A DNA stretch of 64,000 bases from Pseudaminobacter soli (ex Li et al. 2025) (GTDB taxonomy: Bacteria; Pseudomonadota; Alphaproteobacteria; Rhizobiales; Rhizobiaceae), in the NCBI RefSeq assembly GCF_029892515.1, contig NZ_JARXVF010000001.1, positions 186,001-250,000 of the forward strand, written 5' to 3'. The first letter of the stretch is position 1. Each line of letters begins with the position of its first letter. This document shows positions 43,091 to 55,754 of this stretch, in pieces. Made by a program: the position numbers and the translations under genes. The notes beneath the pieces are model-generated. The model was given only the letters and a program-made list of their open reading frames with translations. It had not been told where the DNA came from and did not search any database.

Positions 43091-43708
43091 TTAGCGCGAA
43101 TAGAATTCGACGACCAGGTTCGGTTCCATCTGCACGGCGAACGGAACGTCCGACAGGCCCGGAACGCGCTGGAAGGTGGCGACCATCTTGTTGTGGTCGA
43201 CTTCGAGGTAGTCCGGCACGTCGCGCTCGGCCAGAGCGACCGACTCGAGAACGATCGTCAGCTGCTTCGACTTCTCGCGCACTTCGATCACGTCGCCGGC
43301 CTTGCAGCGGAACGAGCCGATGTTGACGCGGCGGCCGTTGACGTTGATGTGGCCGTGGTTGACGAACTGACGGGCAGCGAAGATCGTCGGAACGAACTTG
43401 GCGCGATACACGATCGCGTCCAGGCGCGACTCGAGCAGGCCGATCAGGTTTTCCGGCGTATCGCCCTTGCGGCGGTTGGCCTCGTCGTAGGTCTTACGGA
43501 ACTGCTTTTCCGAGATGTCGCCGTAGTGGCCCTTCAGCTTCTGCTTGGCGCGCAGCTGCAGACCGAAGTCCGACAGCTTGCCCTTGCGGCGCTGGCCGTG
43601 CTGGCCGGGGCCGTATTCGCGCTTGTTGACCGGGGACTTCGGACGGCCCCAGATGTTTTCGCCAAGACGGCGGTCAATCTTGTATTTTGCGGATTCGCGC
43701 TTGCTCAT
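43091..43708 (-). CDS. rpsD: 30S ribosomal protein S4
   Basis: Protein of 205 aa with the S4 start ([20 protein letters not shown]) and the S4 RNA-binding domain ([35 protein letters not shown]). It lacks the N-terminal zinc Cys cluster (C- form), as in other alphaproteobacteria. S4 binds 16S rRNA early in 30S assembly. The ATG at 43708 has AAGGGAA upstream. It is a single gene here, outside the alpha operon, which is usual for rhizobia. Confidence 0.98.
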   Translation of the reverse strand: MSKRESAKYKIDRRLGENIWGRPKSPVNKREYGPGQHGQRRKGKLSDFGLQLRAKQKLKGHYGDISEKQFRKTYDEANRRKGDTPENLIGLLESRLDAIVYRAKFVPTIFAARQFVNHGHINVNGRRVNIGSFRCKAGDVIEVREKSKQLTIVLESVALAERDVPDYLEVDHNKMVATFQRVPGLSDVPFAVQMEPNLVVEFYSR

Positions 43709-43917
43709 CGCATTCCCTTTCAAAAAAAATACGCACGGAACACCGTGTTCCGAGCGAAGGAAACGCGCCCTCCTCTGGCCCCCGTTTTCGAGGCCTGACA
43801 GGATCTTCCGCGCAAAGCTGGCGGAAAAACCCACGGGACACGTAAACCGCACATTGCTGCGCGGCTGGCGGGTGGATAGGCGACTAAGCGTGGAAAGTCA
43901 ACGCCATCGGGCGTTTC

Positions 43918-44331
43918 TCATGCATTTGCCGCATCAAAACGCTCGCGCGCCTGCTGCAGCAACGGCTGGTTCTGCTGCGCCCATAGGCCCAACGCCGCAA
44001 TCGGCACCGCGATCGACTGGCCGATATCCGTCAGCGCATATTCGACCTCGGGCGGCGTGGTCGGCCGCACGGTGCGGCGCACCAGCCCGTCCCGCTCCAG
44101 CGAGCGCAACGTGACAGTCAGCATGCGCTGGGAGATTCCCTCGATGCTGCGACGCAGCGCATTGAAGCGCATCGGAGCTGGCTGGAGATTGATTACCACC
44201 AGCAGGCTCCAGGTATCGCCGATACGGTCGAACACGTCGCGCATCGGGCAGCTGCCGTTCGCGCCGCGCTCAAATCCCGGATGAGTCTGCAGCAGCGGTG
44301 CCGCGCCTTCGGTTTTCACATGCGCATCCAT
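43918..44331 (-). CDS. HxlR-family winged-helix regulator
   Basis: Protein of 137 aa with the HxlR pattern: conserved Cys in GSCPMRDVFDRIGDTWSLLVVINL, then MRFNALRRSIEGISQRMLTVTLRSLERDGLVRR and the wing TTPPEVEYALTDIG. Such proteins sense electrophiles, oxidants or quinones, often through the Cys. It is divergent from an NmrA-like oxidoreductase gene with a dyad between them, a common redox or quinone-response pairing. It probably represses that gene and itself. Confidence 0.9.
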   Translation of the reverse strand: MDAHVKTEGAAPLLQTHPGFERGANGSCPMRDVFDRIGDTWSLLVVINLQPAPMRFNALRRSIEGISQRMLTVTLRSLERDGLVRRTVRPTTPPEVEYALTDIGQSIAVPIAALGLWAQQNQPLLQQARERFDAANA

Positions 44332-44400
44332 GCGGTTCCCTCGCTGTTACCTGAGCACGAAATCATGCGTTCTTCCCGGTTTCTCCGGCCTCCCCTATAT

Positions 44401-44417
44401 GGTTACCGTTGATAACC
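44401..44417. promoter_or_regulatory. Candidate HxlR operator, GGTTA-N7-TAACC
   Basis: Perfect inverted repeat GGTTA/TAACC with a 7-bp spacer, in the 146-bp gap between the HxlR gene and the NmrA-like gene, about 60 bp from the latter's ATG. Position and symmetry suit an autoregulated HxlR site. Binding is inferred. Confidence 0.5.
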
Positions 44418-44477
44418 TGATTACGATTTATACCCGACCTGTCGCGATTGCAAAGGGCGGGGACAAGGAGAACATCC

Positions 44478-45116
44478 ATGAAAGTCGCTCTCATCGGCGC
44501 CTCCGGCTTCGTCGGCAAGGCCATTCTTAAGGAAGCCGCGTCGCGCGGTTGGGAAGTCACCGCGATCGCGCATCATGCCGACAAGGTAGAGAAATTGCCG
44601 GGCGTCACCGTCAGCCAAGTCGACGTCACCGACGTCGCCGCGCTCGCCAAGGCGCTCGAAGGCAATGCCGCCACCATCTCGGCCTTCAATGGCGGCTGGG
44701 GCGACCCCGACATCTACAACAAGCACCTCAACGGCTCCCGCGACATCGTCAAGGCAGCCAAGGCCGCGAAGTCGCGCCTGATCGTGGTCGGCGGCGCGGG
44801 TAGCCTCGAAGCCGCGCCCGGCGTGCAGATCGTCGATACGCCCGAATTTCCCGCCCTGTACAAGGACGGCGCGCGTGCCGCACGCGATGCTTTGAACGAA
44901 ATCCGGCAGGAAAAGGGGCTCGACTGGAGCTTTATCTCGCCGCCCATCATGCTGGCGCCCGGCGCCCGCACCGGAAAGTTCCGCTATGGCGCGGACAAGC
45001 CTGTTTTCGACGACAAGGGCGAAAGCCGGATTTCCGTCGAGGACCTGGCGGTAGCAATCGCCGACGAGGCCGAGACGGGCAAGCACACCGGCAAGCGTTT
45101 TACCGTGGGCTACTAG
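44478..45116 (+). CDS. NmrA/SDR-like NAD(P)-dependent oxidoreductase (YwnB type)
   Basis: Protein of 212 aa with an N-terminal Rossmann motif (MKVALIGASGFVGKAILKEA) and an atypical SDR body: VDVTDVAALAKAL, RLIVVGGAGSLEAAPG, FISPPIMLAPGARTGKF. It lacks a clear YxxxK pair, which is typical of the NmrA/YwnB group. It may act as a quinone or NADPH-sensing reductase. The ATG has AAGGAG 7 nt upstream. It is divergent from an HxlR gene. Confidence 0.9.
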   Translation: MKVALIGASGFVGKAILKEAASRGWEVTAIAHHADKVEKLPGVTVSQVDVTDVAALAKALEGNAATISAFNGGWGDPDIYNKHLNGSRDIVKAAKAAKSRLIVVGGAGSLEAAPGVQIVDTPEFPALYKDGARAARDALNEIRQEKGLDWSFISPPIMLAPGARTGKFRYGADKPVFDDKGESRISVEDLAVAIADEAETGKHTGKRFTVGY

Positions 45117-45123
45117 CAGCCAA

Positions 45124-45159
45124 AAGAAAGGAGCACCGCGCAACCCTGCGCGGTGCTCC
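45124..45159 (-). terminator. Terminator of the DUF3008 gene
   Basis: A 12-bp perfect stem GGAGCACCGCGC/GCGCGGTGCTCC with a 6-nt loop. On the minus strand it is followed by TTTCTTTTG. It sits between the convergent oxidoreductase and DUF3008 genes and may serve both. Confidence 0.85.
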
Positions 45160-45173
45160 CATGCAAGCCCGGT

Positions 45174-45362
45174 TCAGTGCCTGGTCTTGTGCTCAGGCAG
45201 ACCTTTCAGCTTGGTCTCGGCGAATTCCTCGAGCTGCTTTTCGCTCATCGATTCGAACATCTGTTTCGACGCGCCCTTGAGTTCGCTCACCTTGATCTCG
45301 CCGCGCTTGGCCGCAAGCGCCGCGCCGGCGGCTTTCTGCTGGGCTTTCGAAGTTGCAGGCAT
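45174..45362 (-). CDS. DUF3008 family small protein
   Basis: Protein of 62 aa, basic and helical: MPATSKAQQKAAGAALAAKRGE, KVSELKGASKQMFESMSEKQLEEFA, ETKLKGLPEHKTRH. This is the complete DUF3008 domain, common in alpha- and betaproteobacteria, and of unknown function. The ATG has GGGAG 9 nt upstream. It is monocistronic with its own terminator. Confidence 0.87.
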   Translation of the reverse strand: MPATSKAQQKAAGAALAAKRGEIKVSELKGASKQMFESMSEKQLEEFAETKLKGLPEHKTRH

Positions 45363-45476
45363 GGTTCAACACTCCCTGTTGTGACCCAGGGGCAAACCCA
45401 TCAGCCTTCCCTAATGTTCCAGGAAGACAGTGCGACCATTGAGCCGCATTTGTGCGACGCGAGGCTGCAAAGTGCT

Positions 45477-46265
45477 CTAGGCGACGCTCAGCCCAAAGCC
45501 CTGCATCAGGCGGCGGGTCAGGAAATCGGCGCCGCCCGAGGTGAAGATCGCCACGTCCGGATCATGCTCCGGCTCGGCTTTCGACGCAGCCGGAATGAGC
45601 GACAGCGCCCGGCGCGCGATCGCTTCGGCCGGGTCCAGCCAATCAACCGGCCAGGGCGCCAGCCGACGAAAAACATTGGCCAGGAACGGATAATGCGTGC
45701 AGGCCAGCACCACGATGTCGGTGCGCTGGCCGTCCTGTTCGACGAAGCAGGGCTCGATCTCGGCCCGGATGGCCGCATCGTCCAGCAGTGCGCCGCGGAT
45801 ATAGGCTTCCGCCATGCGGGCGAGGCTCTGGCTGCCGACGAGCCGTACATGGCAGGCATTGGCAAAGGACTGGATCAGGTCGCGCGTATAGGCGCGCTTT
45901 ACGGTGCCAGGTGTGGCCAGCACCGAAACCAGCCCCGAGCGCGTGCGCTCTGCCGCGGGCTTGATCGCCGGCACCGTGCCGACGAAAGGCGTGCCGGGAA
46001 AGGCCGCGCGCAGGTCCGACAGCACCAGCGTCGAGGCTGTATTGCAGGGGATGACCGCGATTTCCGGCCTGTGCTTTTCCAAGAGTTCGCCGAACAGGTC
46101 GACAATGCGCACTCTTAGCGCATCCTCCTCCCAGTCACCGTAGGGGAAAGCGGCGTCATCTGCCACATAGACGAAACGGCGGTCGGGCATCAGCACGCGC
46201 GCCTCGCGCAGCACGGTGAGCCCCCCAATGCCGGAATCGAACATCAGCACCGGCCGGTCGGTCAT
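45477..46265 (-). CDS. murI: Glutamate racemase
   Basis: Protein of 262 aa with the two catalytic cysteines C74 (IPCNTAS) and C189 (ACTHYPFL), and the N-terminal [11 protein letters not shown] motif. It makes D-glutamate for peptidoglycan. The ATG at 46265 matches homologues. It follows trmJ by 28 bp on the same strand and is probably cotranscribed. Confidence 0.96.
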   Translation of the reverse strand: MTDRPVLMFDSGIGGLTVLREARVLMPDRRFVYVADDAAFPYGDWEEDALRVRIVDLFGELLEKHRPEIAVIPCNTASTLVLSDLRAAFPGTPFVGTVPAIKPAAERTRSGLVSVLATPGTVKRAYTRDLIQSFANACHVRLVGSQSLARMAEAYIRGALLDDAAIRAEIEPCFVEQDGQRTDIVVLACTHYPFLANVFRRLAPWPVDWLDPAEAIARRALSLIPAASKAEPEHDPDVAIFTSGGADFLTRRLMQGFGLSVA

Positions 46266-46293
46266 GTTTTCAGCGTTCCTCGTCCGTTACGAC

Positions 46294-47124
46294 CTAGTCG
46301 CTTTTACTATGCCTATCACGATCTTCTTTCGCCTTCCTTTCCGGGTGGCCGGAGCCTCTCGGCGTCTTGGGCGAGAAATAGTCGAGCGAAGAAATGATCC
46401 CTCTAAGCAGCTTGATCTCTTCCAGCGTGAATGCCGGTCGGGTCAGCACGGCGCGCAGATTGTCCAGCATCTTCGGCTTTTTCGCGGCCGGGCGGAAATA
46501 ACCACGCGCATCGAGCGCTGATTCCAGATGGCCGATCATGCCGTTGAGATGCTCCTTGCTGGCCGGCATCACCTCCGGCCCGGAAAACGGCGTCTCTTCA
46601 GCCCCAAAGCCCGACTTCATCCACTCATAGGACATCAAGAGCACGGCCTGCGCGATGTTGAGCGAGGCGAAGGCCGGATTGACCGGGAAGGTGACGATCT
46701 CGTCCGCCATGGCGACTTCCTCGTTCGACAGGCCGAAGCGCTCGCGCCCGAACAGGATGCCGGTGCGCTCGCCTGCGACGGTGCGCGTCCGCAGTGTGCG
46801 GCTCGCCTGCTCGGGGCCGCGGACCGGCTTGAAGCCGTCGCGCTCGCGCGCGGTCGTTGCATAGATGAAGTTAAGGTCGGCCACCGCTTCTTCCAGCGTG
46901 TCGAACACCACCACACCGTCGATGACATGGTCGGCCTTGCTGGCCGCCGCGCGCGCCTTGTCGCTCGGCCAGCCGTCGCGCGGATTGATCAGGCGCAATT
47001 CCGATAGGCCGAAATTGGCCATGGCGCGCGCCACCATGCCTATGTTCTCGCCGAGCTGCGGCTCGACTAGTATAATCGCCGGGCCTCCGGTGATCAGGGG
47101 TTTGTCGTGATCGGTGCCTGCCAT
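46294..47124 (-). CDS. trmJ: tRNA/rRNA methyltransferase of the SpoU family, TrmJ-like
   Basis: Protein of 276 aa with the SPOUT knot motifs: NIGMVARAMANFGLSELRLI (motif 1), RTGILFGRERFGLSNEEVAMAD (motif 2) and FPVNPAFASLNIAQAVLLMSYE (motif 3). A C-terminal extension is like that of TrmJ. It is predicted to 2'-O-methylate tRNA residue 32. Its substrate is inferred. murI lies 28 bp downstream. Confidence 0.92.
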   Translation of the reverse strand: MAGTDHDKPLITGGPAIILVEPQLGENIGMVARAMANFGLSELRLINPRDGWPSDKARAAASKADHVIDGVVVFDTLEEAVADLNFIYATTARERDGFKPVRGPEQASRTLRTRTVAGERTGILFGRERFGLSNEEVAMADEIVTFPVNPAFASLNIAQAVLLMSYEWMKSGFGAEETPFSGPEVMPASKEHLNGMIGHLESALDARGYFRPAAKKPKMLDNLRAVLTRPAFTLEEIKLLRGIISSLDYFSPKTPRGSGHPERKAKEDRDRHSKSD

Positions 47125-47320
47125 TGTCCTTAACTGAAACCTGCGTTTGCCGGCGCCCTATCTCGCACAAGTCGCCGGGAAACGAAACATCCCGTCCCGC
47201 GCCGGCGCCTGCCCCGGCGGTAGCGTTTGCGCGCCCACCCCCGCTTTGCTATAGGGGCCCGAACTCCCTTCGCAAACCCGTTGGAACAATTGCGTTCCGC
47301 TCCCAGAACGAGGCATTTCC

Positions 47321-48535
47321 ATGACAAAAATCAAGGTGGATAATCCGGTCGTCGAACTCGACGGCGACGAGATGACCCGCATCATCTGGCAGTTCATCAA
47401 AGAGAAGCTGATCCACCCCTATCTCGATATCGACCTGAAGTACTATGACCTCGGTATCGAGAACCGCGACGCCACCAACGACCAGGTGACGATCGACGCG
47501 GCCAACGCGATCAAGCAGTACGGCGTCGGCGTCAAGTGCGCCACCATCACGCCGGACGAAGCCCGCGTGGAGGAATTCGGCCTCAAGAAGATGTGGAAGT
47601 CGCCCAACGGCACCATCCGCAACATCCTGGGCGGCGTGATCTTCCGCGAGCCCATCATCTGCAAGAACGTGCCGCGCCTGGTTCCGGGCTGGACCAAGCC
47701 GATCATCGTCGGCCGTCACGCCTTCGGCGACCAGTACCGCGCCACCGACTTCAAGTTCCCCGGCAAGGGCAAGCTGACGATGAAGTTCGTCGGCGAGGAC
47801 GGCAAGGAAATCGAATACGACGTGTTCGACGCGCCGTCCGCCGGCGTCGCCATGGGCATGTACAACCTCGACGATTCGATCGCCGAATTCGCCCGTGCCT
47901 CGTTCAACTATGGCCTGCAGCGCAAGGTGCCGGTCTATCTGTCGACCAAGAACACCATCCTCAAGGTCTATGACGGCCGCTTCAAGGACATCTTCCAGCA
48001 GGTCTTCGACGCCGAATTCGCCGAAAAGTTCAAGGAGGCGAAGATCTGGTACGAGCATCGCCTGATCGACGACATGGTCGCCTCGGCGCTCAAGTGGTCC
48101 GGCGGTTACGTCTGGGCCTGCAAGAACTACGACGGCGACGTGCAGTCGGATATCGTGGCGCAGGGCTTTGGCTCGCTCGGCCTGATGACTTCGGTGCTGA
48201 TGACGCCGGATGGCAAAACCGTCGAGGCCGAGGCCGCGCACGGCACCGTCACCCGCCACTACCGCCAGCACCAGAAGGGCGAGGAAACCTCGACCAACTC
48301 GATCGCCTCGATCTTCGCATGGACGCGTGGCCTCGCCCACCGCGCCAAGCTCGACAACAATGCGGAGCTCAAGAAGTTCGCCGACACGCTGGAGCATGTA
48401 TGCGTGCAGACCGTGGAAGCCGGCTTCATGACCAAGGACCTGTCGCTGCTGATCGGTCCGGACCAGCCGTGGCTCTCGACCACCGGCTTCCTCGACAAGA
48501 TCGACGAGAACCTGCGCGCGGCCATGGCTGCGTAA
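47321..48535 (+). CDS. icd: NADP-dependent isocitrate dehydrogenase
   Basis: Protein of 404 aa of the eukaryotic-like (type II) homodimeric class: [13 protein letters not shown] at the N-terminus, [19 protein letters not shown] with the substrate Ser/Asn/Arg residues, [11 protein letters not shown] with the metal Asp, [18 protein letters not shown] and the cofactor loop [16 protein letters not shown]. It makes 2-oxoglutarate in the TCA cycle. The ATG has GAGG 8 nt upstream. A strong terminator follows. Confidence 0.98.
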   Translation: MTKIKVDNPVVELDGDEMTRIIWQFIKEKLIHPYLDIDLKYYDLGIENRDATNDQVTIDAANAIKQYGVGVKCATITPDEARVEEFGLKKMWKSPNGTIRNILGGVIFREPIICKNVPRLVPGWTKPIIVGRHAFGDQYRATDFKFPGKGKLTMKFVGEDGKEIEYDVFDAPSAGVAMGMYNLDDSIAEFARASFNYGLQRKVPVYLSTKNTILKVYDGRFKDIFQQVFDAEFAEKFKEAKIWYEHRLIDDMVASALKWSGGYVWACKNYDGDVQSDIVAQGFGSLGLMTSVLMTPDGKTVEAEAAHGTVTRHYRQHQKGEETSTNSIASIFAWTRGLAHRAKLDNNAELKKFADTLEHVCVQTVEAGFMTKDLSLLIGPDQPWLSTTGFLDKIDENLRAAMAA

Positions 48536-48552
48536 GGCAAGACGCCTGAACG

Positions 48553-48584
48553 AAAAAAGCCCCGGAGCGATCCGGGGCTTTTTT
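48553..48584. terminator. Bidirectional terminator between icd and alaS
   Basis: A 14-bp stem AAAAAAGCCCCGGA/TCCGGGGCTTTTTT with a GCGA loop, 17 bp after the icd stop. It reads as a good terminator on both strands, so it also serves alaS. Confidence 0.95.
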
Positions 48585-48648
48585 GTATCCGTATTCTTGT
48601 CGGGAGGCTCCGGGAGTCACCGCCCCGGAGCGAATGGATCAGTCGCGC

Positions 48649-51312
<2,664 letters not shown>

Positions 51313-51472
51313 GTACCTGCCTTTACGAGAAATCCGCCCACGCGGGAGGCGGAAAATGAACATGGCCTTTTAGCCTTCGCATTCTACCCTGTCCAGAACG
51401 CCGAAAGCCGACGCTTTTTCCGGGGCGCGGCCACGAAAGCCCCGGAAGGCCGCCCGGGAACCCGCATCATGC

Positions 51473-51505
51473 AAAGAGGCCGCCGGCGCGAACGCCAGCG
51501 GCCTC
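51473..51505 (-). terminator. Terminator of recA
   Basis: An 8-bp core stem GAGGCCGC/GCGGCCTC with a 14-nt loop. The minus strand ends in TTTGC after the stem. It lies 26 bp after the recA stop. Confidence 0.7.
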
Positions 51506-51530
51506 CCAAACCTCCGAGATGCGGCGAGAC

Positions 51531-52613
<1,083 letters not shown>

Positions 52614-52668
52614 GATACATTACCCCTTGGACGTCAATGAAGGCCGGAAATTCCCCTTCTTTGATTGC

Positions 52669-52697
52669 TTTGTACCTTTTTTGTTCCGTTTTGGCAA
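52669..52697 (-). promoter_or_regulatory. recA promoter with an overlapping LexA-like box
   Basis: On the minus strand a -35 TTGCCA (52692-52697), a 17-nt spacer and a -10 TACAAA (52669-52674) fit a sigma-70-type promoter. The sequence GAAC-N7-GTAC (52672-52686) overlaps the spacer and -10 and matches the alphaproteobacterial SOS box (GAAC-N7-GAAC / GTTC-N7-GTTC) with one mismatch. LexA repression is inferred. Confidence 0.65.
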
Positions 52698-52737
52698 TAG
52701 ACGTTAAGCTATTGAATATAAGTTAATTTTCAAATTT

Positions 52738-52752
52738 GTTCCATTTTTGTAC
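52738..52752. promoter_or_regulatory. Second LexA-like box upstream of recA
   Basis: GTTC-CATTTTT-GTAC on the plus strand, again GTTC-N7-GTTC with a single mismatch. It lies 66 bp upstream of the first box, about 125 bp before the recA ATG, in an AT-rich stretch. It may also affect the divergent psuK gene. Confidence 0.5.
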
Positions 52753-52896
52753 ACGGCTATCACACTTTGGTGTGCGCGCCGCGCTCCGCGGCTTTCATCG
52801 GCATGAAGCGGCACCGGGACGATTCGTTTCCGCGCATTGCCCGCCGTGCTGCGAGATCATAAGGTCCGCGCCGGTTCGTTTCGACAGGACACACGC

Positions 52897-53862
52897 ATGA
52901 AATCTCCCAACATTCTGGCCGTCGGCGGCGCGCATGTGGACCGGCGCGGCCAGGTCAGTGGCGTCTATGTACCCGGCGCCTCCAACCCCGGCACCATGCG
53001 CGAGGACGTCGGCGGCGGCGTCTTCAACGCGCTGCGTGACGCGATTCGACGCGGCGCCAAGGCCTCGCTGATGTCGGTGCGCGGGGGCGATGCAGCCGGC
53101 GAGATGGTGGCTCGCGCCATCGCCGAGGAAGGCATCTTGGACCTCTCGGCCGTGTTCCTCGACCGCACGACGCCGAGCTACACCGCAATCCTCGACCGCG
53201 AAGGCGACGTCATCACCGGCTTTGCCGATATGATGCTTTATGAACTGGCGTTCCCCAAGCAGATGCGCCGCTCGAAGCTGCGCGAGGCGGTCACCAGTGC
53301 CGACGCCATAATGTGCGACGCCAACCTGCCGGCCGAAGCCCTGCGCAGCCTGGTGGGCGCTGCAGCTGGCAAGCCGGTCTTCGTTGTCGCCGTCTCGCCG
53401 GCCAAGGTGGTGCGGCTCAGCGGCCTGCTTTCCGACCTTTCCTGCCTGTTCATGAACCGCCGCGAAATCCGCGCCCTGGCCGAAACCGACGACACCGACA
53501 TTGCGGCAGCGATTCAGGCTCTGCGCCAGCGCGGCCTTGCCCGGGGCGTCGTCACTGCCGGCGAAAGCTCGGTGATCGGCTTTGACGGCGACGAGCTGTT
53601 TGCCATCACGCCGCCGCCGGCGCGCAAGGTGGTGGACGTGACCGGCGCGGGCGATGCGCTGGCCGGCGCCACCACGGTTGCCATGCTGCGCAGCCTGCCG
53701 CTGCGTGCCGCGCTGCGCGAAGGTGTCGCGGCCGCGGTGCTGGCGGTGGAAAGCGACAAATCCGTGCCGGATTTGTCGGCCAAGGAATTTGCCGCAGTGC
53801 TGTCCCTTGTGCCCGAGGCCGAGGATATGCATTTAGGCGCCTCAACCGGAGACATTTCATGA
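52897..53862 (+). CDS. psuK: PfkB-family carbohydrate kinase, probable pseudouridine kinase
   Basis: Protein of 321 aa with a ribokinase fold: NILAVGGAHVDRRGQ, GGGVFNALRDAIRRGAKASLMS and the C-terminal signature DVTGAGDALAGATTVAML with the catalytic Asp near residue 253. The coupling to psuG (ATGA overlap) identifies it as pseudouridine kinase, which makes pseudouridine 5'-phosphate. The ATG at 52897 fits homologues. It is divergent from recA. Confidence 0.9.
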   Translation: MKSPNILAVGGAHVDRRGQVSGVYVPGASNPGTMREDVGGGVFNALRDAIRRGAKASLMSVRGGDAAGEMVARAIAEEGILDLSAVFLDRTTPSYTAILDREGDVITGFADMMLYELAFPKQMRRSKLREAVTSADAIMCDANLPAEALRSLVGAAAGKPVFVVAVSPAKVVRLSGLLSDLSCLFMNRREIRALAETDDTDIAAAIQALRQRGLARGVVTAGESSVIGFDGDELFAITPPPARKVVDVTGAGDALAGATTVAMLRSLPLRAALREGVAAAVLAVESDKSVPDLSAKEFAAVLSLVPEAEDMHLGASTGDIS

Positions 53863-54776
53863 CGCCAGAAACCGCCCGCCCCTTCATCGACATCCACGCC
53901 CCGGTCGCCGAGGCGCTCGCTTCGGGCAAGCCGGTGGTGGCGCTCGAAAGCACCATCATCACCCATGGCATGCCCTATCCGCAGAACAGCGAAATGGCTG
54001 CCAATGTCGAGAAGATCATCCGCGAGGAAGGCGCAGTACCTGCCACCATCGCCGTCATCGACGGCCGCCTGAAAGTCGGCCTCTCCGACGCCGAGCGCGA
54101 GGCACTGGCCAAGACCACCGGCACCATGAAGCTTTCGCGCGCCGACCTCGCCTTTGCCGTCGCGCAGGACCGCACCGGCGGCACCACGGTTGCCGGCACC
54201 ATGATTGCGGCTCAGCTGGCCGGCATCCGCGTCTTCGCCACCGGAGGCATCGGCGGCGTGCACAAGGGCGCCGAAAAGAGTTTTGATATCTCCGCCGACC
54301 TCGACGAGCTGGCGCGCACGCCCGTGATCGTCGTCTCGGCCGGCGCCAAGGCCATTCTAGACATCGAAAAGACGCTGGAAGTGCTGGAAACGCGCGGCGT
54401 GCCGGTCGTCGCCCATGGCTCGGACATCATGCCCGCCTTCTGGTCGCGCATTTCGCCCTATGCCGCGCCGCTGCGCCTCGATGCGGCCGCCGACATCGCC
54501 GCCTTCTTCCGCACGCGCCAGGCGCTCGGCATCGAAGGCGGCATGCTGGTTGCCAACCCGGTGCCGGCTGCCGACGAAATCCCGGTCGAGACCATGGCCG
54601 GCTACATCGACGCTGCCCAGCGCGACGCCGAGGCACAGGGCGTTTCGGGCAAGTCGGTTACGCCCTTCCTGCTCGCCCGCATCCTCGAACTGACCAATGG
54701 CGCGAGCCTCAAGACCAATATCGCGCTGGTCGAAAACAACGCCCGCCTCGCCGCAAAGATCGCCAAGGCGCTCTAA
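53859..54776 (+). CDS. psuG: Pseudouridine-5'-phosphate glycosidase
   Basis: Protein of 305 aa with family blocks: VALESTIITHGMPYPQN, PATIAVIDGRLKVGL, GTTVAGTMIAAQLAGIRVFATGGIGGVHKGAE and VVAHGSDIMPAFWSR. It splits pseudouridine 5'-phosphate into uracil and ribose 5-phosphate. Its ATG overlaps the psuK stop by 4 bp and has GGAG 7 nt upstream. Together psuK and psuG salvage the modified nucleoside released from RNA turnover. Confidence 0.96.
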   Translation: MTPETARPFIDIHAPVAEALASGKPVVALESTIITHGMPYPQNSEMAANVEKIIREEGAVPATIAVIDGRLKVGLSDAEREALAKTTGTMKLSRADLAFAVAQDRTGGTTVAGTMIAAQLAGIRVFATGGIGGVHKGAEKSFDISADLDELARTPVIVVSAGAKAILDIEKTLEVLETRGVPVVAHGSDIMPAFWSRISPYAAPLRLDAAADIAAFFRTRQALGIEGGMLVANPVPAADEIPVETMAGYIDAAQRDAEAQGVSGKSVTPFLLARILELTNGASLKTNIALVENNARLAAKIAKAL

Positions 54777-54904
54777 CAAGCAAGTATTGCGCACGCGCTT
54801 CTCTCGTGGGGTAGCGCGTGCCGACACGAAGGCGGCTGGCTGAACGCCCCTCTGTTTAGCCAGAAACCCGTTCCGCGCTCTCTTGGCCGCAATGACGCCG
54901 GCAG

Positions 54905-55050
54905 GGGCCCCTCGTCATCCTCGCGCCCCGAGCGCGGGCGACAGCGGAGCGAGGGGCGAAGATTGGCCGCGCCGCCCCACCCACTTCGTCATCCTCGGGC
55001 CGGAGCACGAGCGCAGCGAAGTGCGCAGCTCCCGGGGATCCATGCCGGTC
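54905..55050. repeat. Intergenic REP-like repeat block
   Basis: Two units each begin with the same 12-mer TCGTCATCCTCG (54912-54923 and 54986-54997) and then fold back: CCCCTCG/CGAGGGG in the first, GGGCCGGAGC/GCTCCCGGGG in the second, ending GGATCCATGCC. This CGTCATCCTCGGGC...GGATCC type recurs between genes of rhizobia and relatives. Confidence 0.65.
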
Positions 55051-55380
55051 GGCCAAAGCTGCCGCAGCGGTGCAGGCACGCCCAATCGGAACCCGGTCTG
55101 TGGATGAATTTGCCACGACTCTGGCGCGAACCAATTGAAATCACTCGCGCCGAAAGAAAATCGACGCCCATTTTCTCCCCCACCTTTCCACCTCCCACAT
55201 AATGTCCGCATCGGCCTCACCGGGAACACGGGTCATGAACCGGATGAGCGTGGAGGCCGACGATGTCCGGGCTGGTGGCGCTAACGGTGGCGCTGCTGGA
55301 TGATGAATCCCCAAGTCCGGGCCCAGGGTGTGGCTGGCCGCGCGAATGCGGAGGCGAACAAACCCAGGCAAGCGCATCGA

Positions 55381-55441
55381 ACGGGCGGTCCAAGGGCCGC
55401 AAGATTTACCTAAACGAGCGCGTCCGACGACCGCCCGTTTT
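55381..55441 (+). other. Large stem-loop with a T-run
   Basis: A 10-bp perfect stem ACGGGCGGTC/GACCGCCCGT encloses 38 nt and is followed by TTTT (55438-55441). This could be the 3' end of a small RNA. No matching known RNA family (RNase P, SRP, tmRNA, 6S) is evident to me. Confidence 0.35.
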
Positions 55442-55754
55442 CCCAGTCTTCCGAAAGGGAGCGTTCTTTGAAATAGCCAGACGGTGAGAACCGGGCGTGG
55501 CGATGAATAGCTGTACCCTTCAAGACAAGCGCGGAGTCTGGTTCGATGTCCCTCTCCCAGAGCTGAAAAACCTTAACGAATCGCGCCAGATCACAACCAC
55601 GTCAAGAATGTTACGACATGTTCAACAAATCGTGATGGGATCAGGCAAATCGAGGTCACCTTTGGTCTTCATTTCTTGACTGTAAATGCCCATTTTCGCG
55701 CTTCCCGCGTTACCTCCCCACGCGGGGGGAAATTTGGAATTGCGTTGAAATTCA

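Larger units (their letters stand above)
54777..55754. other. Gene-poor 1-kb region between psuG and the HxlR gene
   Basis: This is the longest stretch here without a supported gene. It has a repeat block (54905-55050), a stem-loop with a T-run (55381-55441) and an AT-richer part (55590-55740). Short open frames such as 55263-55487 and 55497-55679 look non-coding: they lack ribosome sites and family features. It could hold a small RNA or gene remnants. Confidence 0.5.

Noticed and set aside
55263-55487. Small ORF of 74 codons in the gene-poor region
   Set aside because: Proline/Gly/Arg-rich, no ribosome site, overlaps a stem-loop, and competing frames exist on both strands.
55497-55679. Small ORF of 60 codons before the HxlR gene
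   Set aside because: No Shine-Dalgarno sequence, no domain and unusual composition; cannot be supported as a gene.
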